Positions 59,539-64,000 of a DNA stretch of 64,000 bases are shown piece after piece; the stretch's first letter is position 1; the number at the start of each line of letters is the position of its first letter. The position numbers were made by a program, and so were the translations under genes. This DNA comes from Lewinellaceae bacterium. Its GTDB lineage: Bacteria > Bacteroidota > Bacteroidia > Chitinophagales > Saprospiraceae. Location of the stretch: NCBI GenBank assembly GCA_020636095.1, contig JACJYN010000002.1, positions 1,612,001-1,676,000 on the forward strand, written 5' to 3'. The notes beneath the pieces were generated by a model, which searched no databases, was not told the origin of the DNA, and saw nothing but the letters and a program-made list of their open reading frames with translations.

Positions 59539-60777
59539 ATGAAATTAAGCGAAAACATTACCCTTGCCTTCCGTGCGGTGCGCTCCAATATCCTGAGAGC
59601 CATTCTCACCCTGATGATCATTGCCTTCGGCATTATGGCGCTGGTCGGCATCCTCACCGCTATTGACGTCGGTATCAACTCCTTGAGCGACAACCTGTCC
59701 TCTCTGGGGGCCAACACCTTTGATATCGATCCAAAAGGAGAAGGGGTGAGGGGCCACCGCGGCGGGCGCCAGGAAAAGCGCGGCGAGCCTGTTTCTTTCC
59801 AGCAGGCTGTGGAATTTAAAGAGCGCTTTGATTTTCCGGCGAGGACATCCGTCTCTATGTTCTGTACCGGAACCGCTGCCATCAAACACCAGGACGAAAA
59901 GACCAACCCCAATGTTTTGATGTTCGGAATCGATGAGAACTACCTGGAAGCGAAAGGTTTCACGCTGGCGGCGGGCCGCAACTTCACCAACCGGGAGATT
60001 ATGCATGGCGGCTATATTACCATTATCGGAGATGAAATCCTATCCAACCTCTTCGATGGGCAGGCCGATAAGGCGTTGAATAAAACCATCTTCGCCGGCA
60101 ATATCAAGCTGAAGGTGGTGGGCGTTCTCAGGTCTAAGGGATCCAGTATGAACCAAAGCGAAGACCGGCGCATTCTCTTTCCGCTTCAAACGGCCAAGCG
60201 ATACTACGCCACAGACAATACCAGCTACAATGTGCTGGTTGCGGTCAACGATGCGACTCAGGTGGACATGGGTATTGATTACGCCACCGGCCTGTTTCGC
60301 AATATCCGGGGCCTGAAAGCTTCTCAGGAAGATGACTTCGAGATAACCAAGAGTGACAGCCTCATCGGTATCATCAGAGAAAATACCACCTACTTTCGGT
60401 TGGCCGCTATCGGCATTGGGTTTATCACCCTCATTGGCGCCGCCATCGGCCTGATGAATATCATGCTGGTCTCGGTTACGGAACGCACCCGGGAGATTGG
60501 CATTTGTAAGGCAATCGGCGCCACCCGCCGCTCCATTATGATACAGTTCTTGTCGGAAGCCATCCTGATCTGCCAGATGGGCGGGCTGGTGGGTATTGCC
60601 CTAGGAGTGATGGCCGGCAACGTAGTCGCCATAATCGCCAATGGTAAATTCCTGTTCCCCTGGGCCTGGGTGCTCACGGCGGTGGCTACCTGTACGCTGG
60701 TTGGCCTCGTATCGGGCCTGTACCCTGCGCTGAAGGCGGCCCGCCTCGATCCGATTGAGGCTTTGAGGTATGAGTGA
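59539..60777 (+). CDS. MacB/FtsX-type ABC permease without adjacent ATPase
   Basis: A 412-aa permease: N-terminal helix at about 20-42 (ILRAILTLMIIAFGIMALVGILTAI), a periplasmic MacB-PCD domain (GANTFDIDPKG..., FGIDENYLEAKGFTLAAGRNFTNRE), then three C-terminal helices (IGIGFITLIGAAIGLMNIMLVSVTERTREIGICKAIGATRRSI; MGGLVGIALGVMAGNVVAII; VLTAVATCTLVGLVSGLYPALKAARLDPIEALRYE). The VTERTREIGICKAIGA coupling motif is classical MacB. No ABC ATPase gene is adjacent, so its partner is encoded elsewhere. Codon style matches its neighbours. Confidence 0.93.
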   Translation: MKLSENITLAFRAVRSNILRAILTLMIIAFGIMALVGILTAIDVGINSLSDNLSSLGANTFDIDPKGEGVRGHRGGRQEKRGEPVSFQQAVEFKERFDFPARTSVSMFCTGTAAIKHQDEKTNPNVLMFGIDENYLEAKGFTLAAGRNFTNREIMHGGYITIIGDEILSNLFDGQADKALNKTIFAGNIKLKVVGVLRSKGSSMNQSEDRRILFPLQTAKRYYATDNTSYNVLVAVNDATQVDMGIDYATGLFRNIRGLKASQEDDFEITKSDSLIGIIRENTTYFRLAAIGIGFITLIGAAIGLMNIMLVSVTERTREIGICKAIGATRRSIMIQFLSEAILICQMGGLVGIALGVMAGNVVAIIANGKFLFPWAWVLTAVATCTLVGLVSGLYPALKAARLDPIEALRYE

Positions 60778-60799
60778 GTGGGGGCTTCAGTGTTAATAG

Positions 60800-60875
60800 G
60801 TGTATCAGAGAGCAGTGTGTCAGAGAGTATTCCCTTCAGGAAGCCTGCCCCTGATACACTGATACACCGATACAC
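60800..60875. repeat. GTGTATC-type inverted repeat array
   Basis: GTGTATCAG at 60800-60808 pairs with CTGATACAC at 60851-60859, and from 60852 three consecutive inverse units TGATACAC, TGATACAC, CGATACAC run to 60875. The same unit forms the arrays at 22510 and 28142. Confidence 0.8.
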
Positions 60876-60916
60876 TTACACTGATCTACAACAAAACGCC
60901 TATCTTCACGCTCGCC

Positions 60917-62356
60917 ATGAAGCGCGAATTCCTGATCAATATCATCTTTCTGCTGGCGGTCAATTTACTGATCAAGCCTTTTTATCTGTTTGGTATTGAC
61001 CGGACGGTACAGAACACGGTGCCGATGGGAGACTACGGCATCTACTTTGCGCTCTTCAATTTCACCTTCCTCTTTCAGATCATCAATGACTTCGGCATAC
61101 AGAATTTCAACAACCGCAACATAGCTCAGCACCGCCATTTACTGGACAAGTATTTCCCCAACCTACTCATACTAAAAGCTTTGCTGGGGTTCCTATACCT
61201 TTCCCTGGTATTTTTCACCGCCTGGATTGCCGGCTACGGGCTCCGTTTTCTGCCGCTGCTGGCCGTCATTGCCGTCAACCAGATATTGAATTCACTCGTG
61301 CTATTCCTGAGGTCCAACCTCTCGGGGCTGGGCAAATACCGCCTGGATAGCCTTCTTTCCATAATGGACCGCCTGTTGCTCATTCTGATCTGCGGTGTAT
61401 TATTATGGGCGCCCGCCTTCCATGGGCAATTCCGTATAGAATGGTTTGCCTGGTCTCATACCGCTGCATTGGGGGCGACGGCGGTGCTGGCCTTCTGGCT
61501 TGTTCATCGGCAGCTTTCCGGGCTGCGCTTTCGTTTTCACTGGCCGTTCCTGTTGCTTTTACTGCGCCGGAGCGCCCCTTATGCCCTGGCAGTTTTTCTC
61601 ACCTCCATTTACAACCGCATCGACGGCGTGATGGTGGAACGCCTGCTGCCGGATGGCCAGATAGAGGCCGATATTTACGCTTCCGCATTTCGCCTGTTCG
61701 AGGCCAGCAACATGATCGGTTTTTTGTTCGCCGGTTTGCTGTTGCCTATTTTCTCTGGTATGCTGAGGCAAGGCGAAACGGTCAGCAGCCTGGTGCAAAT
61801 GAGCTTCCGGCTGATCGGCGCCGGCGCTATTGTGCTATTTTGCGGTATATTTTTTTACCGCACGGAGGTTATGACAGCCTTGTACGACAGTGGTTCGGTT
61901 TATTCCGGGCGGGTGCTGATCTACCTGATGGGGGGGTTCTTTGCAGTATGCGGAACCTACATCTTCGGCACCCTGCTGGTAGCCAATGGCAGCCTGCGGC
62001 AGTTGAACTACATCTTTGCCGCCAGCCTGCTGCTCAACGTGGTGCTCAACCTGGCCCTCATCCCAAAATATAAGGCCGAGGGCGCCGCCATAGCCACCTG
62101 CATCACCCAATTTGGGGTGCTGGCCTGCGAGCTGATCCTGGCCCACCGCCTGATGCGCCCCGGAAATATCATAGACACATTTCTGCGCTTTCTGGCGTTG
62201 CTCGCCCTGTCCCTCTTCACCGGTTTTATTATCCATGCCAATCTGGATATGGGTTGGTTCTGGCGCTTTCTCCTGACGCTGGCCGCCGGTGGTATTTTCG
62301 CCATAGCGCTGCGGTTGGTGAACCTACGGGGGTTTGGGGTATTGAAAAAGGAATAA
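60917..62356 (+). CDS. polysaccharide flippase (Wzx/MOP-family)
   Basis: A 479-aa membrane protein with about 12-14 predicted helices and the MVF/MOP-flippase plan. Seen: a start motif of INIIFLLAVNLLIKPFYLFGIDR, GDYGIYFALFNFTFLFQIINDFGIQNFNNRNIAQ (the family's Tyr-Gly and acidic loop), and LTSIYNRIDGVMVERLL in the second half. It is the likely translocator of lipid-linked repeat units across the inner membrane for exopolysaccharide or O-antigen. It opens a co-directional locus with a Wzz-like protein and an O-antigen ligase/polymerase-like gene. The start codon is the ATG at 60917. Confidence 0.88.
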   Translation: MKREFLINIIFLLAVNLLIKPFYLFGIDRTVQNTVPMGDYGIYFALFNFTFLFQIINDFGIQNFNNRNIAQHRHLLDKYFPNLLILKALLGFLYLSLVFFTAWIAGYGLRFLPLLAVIAVNQILNSLVLFLRSNLSGLGKYRLDSLLSIMDRLLLILICGVLLWAPAFHGQFRIEWFAWSHTAALGATAVLAFWLVHRQLSGLRFRFHWPFLLLLLRRSAPYALAVFLTSIYNRIDGVMVERLLPDGQIEADIYASAFRLFEASNMIGFLFAGLLLPIFSGMLRQGETVSSLVQMSFRLIGAGAIVLFCGIFFYRTEVMTALYDSGSVYSGRVLIYLMGGFFAVCGTYIFGTLLVANGSLRQLNYIFAASLLLNVVLNLALIPKYKAEGAAIATCITQFGVLACELILAHRLMRPGNIIDTFLRFLALLALSLFTGFIIHANLDMGWFWRFLLTLAAGGIFAIALRLVNLRGFGVLKKE

Positions 62357-62363
62357 GGGCTCC

Positions 62364-62462
62364 CGTCGAAGGTTGGACATAAAGCTACGGAGGCATTACG
62401 TTGTACGAGCCAATGGCAGCCCCTGGGCGTGTACGGTGTACGAGGCGGCCCAACCTTAGACG
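62364..62462. repeat. inverted-repeat element after the flippase gene
   Basis: CGTCGAAGGTTGG (62364-62376) pairs with CCAACCTTAGACG (62450-62462) with one mismatch. TGTACGAG appears twice inside the loop. It lies just past the flippase stop, 165 bp before the Wzz-like gene. Confidence 0.6.
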
Positions 62463-62559
62463 AGTAGCCAGGAATAAGGAAGGCCGTCTCACAACCAACG
62501 CTTTGCCGGGCCAAGCCTGTCTTGTCAAATGCAATAGCCAAAGATTTGCCGAAAGAATG

Positions 62560-62591
62560 TTGAAAAAATAACCTTCAAAGGTATACTTTTG
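62560..62591 (+). promoter_or_regulatory. promoter of the Wzz-like gene
   Basis: TTG at 62560-62562 and TACTTTTG at 62584-62591 with 21-nt spacing fit the Bacteroidota consensus; ATG 62627 follows at 36 nt. Confidence 0.6.
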
Positions 62592-62626
62592 CGCTATTTA
62601 TCCGAAAAGGGAAGAAAAAGGGAGCG

Positions 62627-63730
62627 ATGAAAAACAACGATAATCTGATCGATGTACTGAAGGCCGTCTTCAAATGGAAGCGGCAGATTTTTTACGTTTG
62701 CCTGATTGCAGGCCTGGGCGCCGTCATAATAAGCCTTTTTTTATCTAACTACTACCAGGCCACTACGATATTCCTGGCGGTGAGCCCCGACCAGGCCAAG
62801 CCGGAGGCCCTCTACGGCAGAGGCCAGTTGCGCACGGAATACTATGGCAATGAAAATGACATTGACCGCCTGATGACGATCGCCGAATCCGGAGAACTGG
62901 TCAATTTCCTGATCGATTCTTTCAATTTATATGAGCACTACGACATCAACCCGGACCGTCCCAAGGCTGCTTTCAAGGTACAGGAACATTTTTTCGACCT
63001 GTACGAAGTCACAAAGACCAAGCGGGACGCCATCGAGTTATCGGTGGAAGACAAGGATAAGGAACTGGCCGCCCGGATCACCAACGCAGCCCGGGAAAAG
63101 ATCGATGCGATGGCTCGTCACCTGATCAATGAAGGCCTGGCAAAGTCCATCAAGTCTTATGAAGATAATATCAAGGCCAAGGAAGCGCAACTGGCCAGCC
63201 TGAGCGACAGCCTGATCAACCTCCGGGAACAATATGGCATCTACAACATAGCCGGGCAGACCGAAGCGCTGACCTCCCAGGTTTCCGAGTCGGAAGCCAT
63301 GGTGGTGCGCAACCGGGCCAAGCTGCAGGCCATGAAGGAGACCAAAGGGATTCCCCAGGACACCATCCGCCTGCTGGAAGCCAATGTAAAGGGATTGGAG
63401 GAAGAATTCAAAAGCCTGGATAATAAAATAGGCCGCTTCAACCAGGGCCTCTCCAAGTTCGGCATTTTCGAAAGGCAATACATTGAAGCCAACCAGACAC
63501 TCAGCGACGACAAAGAGCGGCTCAAGCAAACAACGGCAACCTACAAGTCAGTCATTCCGGCAATGGTCATTGTAGAAGAGGCCAAAGTGCCGGTGGTCAA
63601 ATCGCGCCCCAAACGCAGTATCATCGTTCTGGCTACCGTGGCCATTGCCTTTCTGTTCAGCCTGATCGGGGCGCTGCTCTTCGACACCTATAAGGACGTA
63701 AACTGGAAGGATATCTACCATGCAAAGTAA
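62627..63730 (+). CDS. Wzz-type polysaccharide chain-length/co-polymerase protein
   Basis: A 367-aa protein with the Wzz/PCP topology: an N-terminal helix at about 19-36 (QIFYVCLIAGLGAVIISLFL), a large periplasmic region with long coiled-coil helices (YEDNIKAKEAQLASLSDSLINLREQYGIYN; GLEEEFKSLDNKIGRFNQGLSK), and a C-terminal helix (IIVLATVAIAFLFSLIGALLF) preceded by the P-x-x-P-x-P-rich RPKR site. It probably controls polymer length with a Wzx/Wzy system, and lacks the tyrosine-kinase domain of larger homologues. It has its own promoter and overlaps the next gene by 11 bp. Confidence 0.88.
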   Translation: MKNNDNLIDVLKAVFKWKRQIFYVCLIAGLGAVIISLFLSNYYQATTIFLAVSPDQAKPEALYGRGQLRTEYYGNENDIDRLMTIAESGELVNFLIDSFNLYEHYDINPDRPKAAFKVQEHFFDLYEVTKTKRDAIELSVEDKDKELAARITNAAREKIDAMARHLINEGLAKSIKSYEDNIKAKEAQLASLSDSLINLREQYGIYNIAGQTEALTSQVSESEAMVVRNRAKLQAMKETKGIPQDTIRLLEANVKGLEEEFKSLDNKIGRFNQGLSKFGIFERQYIEANQTLSDDKERLKQTTATYKSVIPAMVIVEEAKVPVVKSRPKRSIIVLATVAIAFLFSLIGALLFDTYKDVNWKDIYHAK

Positions 63731-64000
63731 GCTCCTGCAATTGCTGGATACTTCTGATACGCCTCAATTCCTCTTTCGGGTATTTGCAGCCGTGTTGCTG
63801 GTATGCCTTTTTACCGGTATCGCCACCGAGATGTATTATCTGGCGGGGATTCCCGCCCTGCTGTTGATCGTTTACCTGACCATTGTCGATTTTCGCAAGA
63901 CCTTTCTGCTGCTGGTGGCCTGCATTCCCTTGTCTACAGAACTGATCCTGCCCAATGGCTTTGGCACCGACCTGCCCACCGAGCCTCTCATGGTAGGCTT
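63720..64000 (+). CDS. O-antigen ligase/polymerase-like membrane protein (3' truncated by window)
   Basis: Open from ATG 63720, overlapping the Wzz-like stop, to the window edge (93 residues visible). It has hydrophobic segments FLFRVFAAVLLVCLFTGIA, LAGIPALLLIVYLTIVDF and TFLLLVACIPLSTELILP. The short PLSTELILPNGFGTDLPTEPLMVG block is, from memory, characteristic of Bacteroidota O-antigen ligase (Wzy_C) proteins. The core Wzy_C domain lies beyond the window, so the assignment is partly contextual (flippase and Wzz-like genes upstream). Confidence 0.7.
   Translation, partial: MQSKLLQLLDTSDTPQFLFRVFAAVLLVCLFTGIATEMYYLAGIPALLLIVYLTIVDFRKTFLLLVACIPLSTELILPNGFGTDLPTEPLMVG

Noticed and set aside
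1..64000. tRNA or rRNA genes
   Set aside because: No cloverleaf with TTCGAnnC-type T-loop and CCA-side acceptor arms, and no rRNA-like block, was found by eye in any intergenic region.

Overview
The window looks like a chromosomal segment of a marine or activated-sludge Bacteroidota, most likely Saprospiria (Lewinella/Phaeodactylibacter/Haliscomenobacter relatives). The reasons are a GC-rich coding style with AT-rich intergenic DNA, many Bacteroidota promoter -7 boxes (TAnnTTTG) just upstream of genes, and Bacteroidota-restricted families: DUF5606, DUF4783, DUF2141, DUF2911, LETM1-related protein, a carboxypeptidase-regulatory-domain TonB receptor, and a GH3/beta-lactamase fusion. About 55 genes are supported. 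No rRNA, tRNA, CRISPR array or complete transposase was seen.

Layout. 1-8 kb is a cell-wall salvage neighbourhood: the 3' end of a GH3/beta-lactamase fusion gene, a creatininase-family hydrolase, two dipeptide-epimerase-type enolase-superfamily enzymes, a class-A-like serine hydrolase, a BioF-like PLP enzyme and an LD-carboxypeptidase, plus a broken Rpn-type nuclease. 8-11 kb holds an HTTM membrane protein and an orphan C5 DNA methyltransferase. 11-16 kb carries parE and lon, each with a well-formed promoter. 16-24 kb is mixed housekeeping (MpaB-like oxygenase, serine/threonine dehydratase, MsrA, EamA transporter, YkgJ Fe-S protein). 24-31 kb is the most system-like block: a TetR regulator with a palindromic operator heads a co-directional cassette of a LolA-like periplasmic protein, two FtsX-type permeases, an ABC ATPase and an outer-membrane barrel. 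31-42 kb has a DUF2911 protein, metF with a long hairpin in its leader, an uncharacterised coiled-coil protein and 1065-aa exported protein, an M14 carboxypeptidase with a frame break, and small exported proteins. 42-53 kb has a LytS-type kinase, a TonB receptor with a frame break, a LETM1-related protein, DUF5606, M3 oligoendopeptidase, GT2 and TIGR02757. 53-60 kb has gpmI, an M28 peptidase, hpt, an inositol-phosphatase-like enzyme and a lone MacB-type permease. 60-64 kb begins a polysaccharide locus (Wzx-like flippase, Wzz-like chain-length protein, start of an O-antigen-ligase/polymerase-like gene).

The most unusual content is non-coding. A palindromic, MITE-like interspersed repeat of about 165 bp is present in two near-identical copies and one diverged half-copy; its central hairpin differs in sequence but stays foldable. 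An 8-bp GTGTATCR repeat recurs at three loci, a long inverted repeat lies in the metF leader, and there are several other intergenic inverted repeats. Two genes (TonB receptor, M14 peptidase) are each disrupted by an apparent single-base loss in a short C/G run, which could be real or a consensus error.
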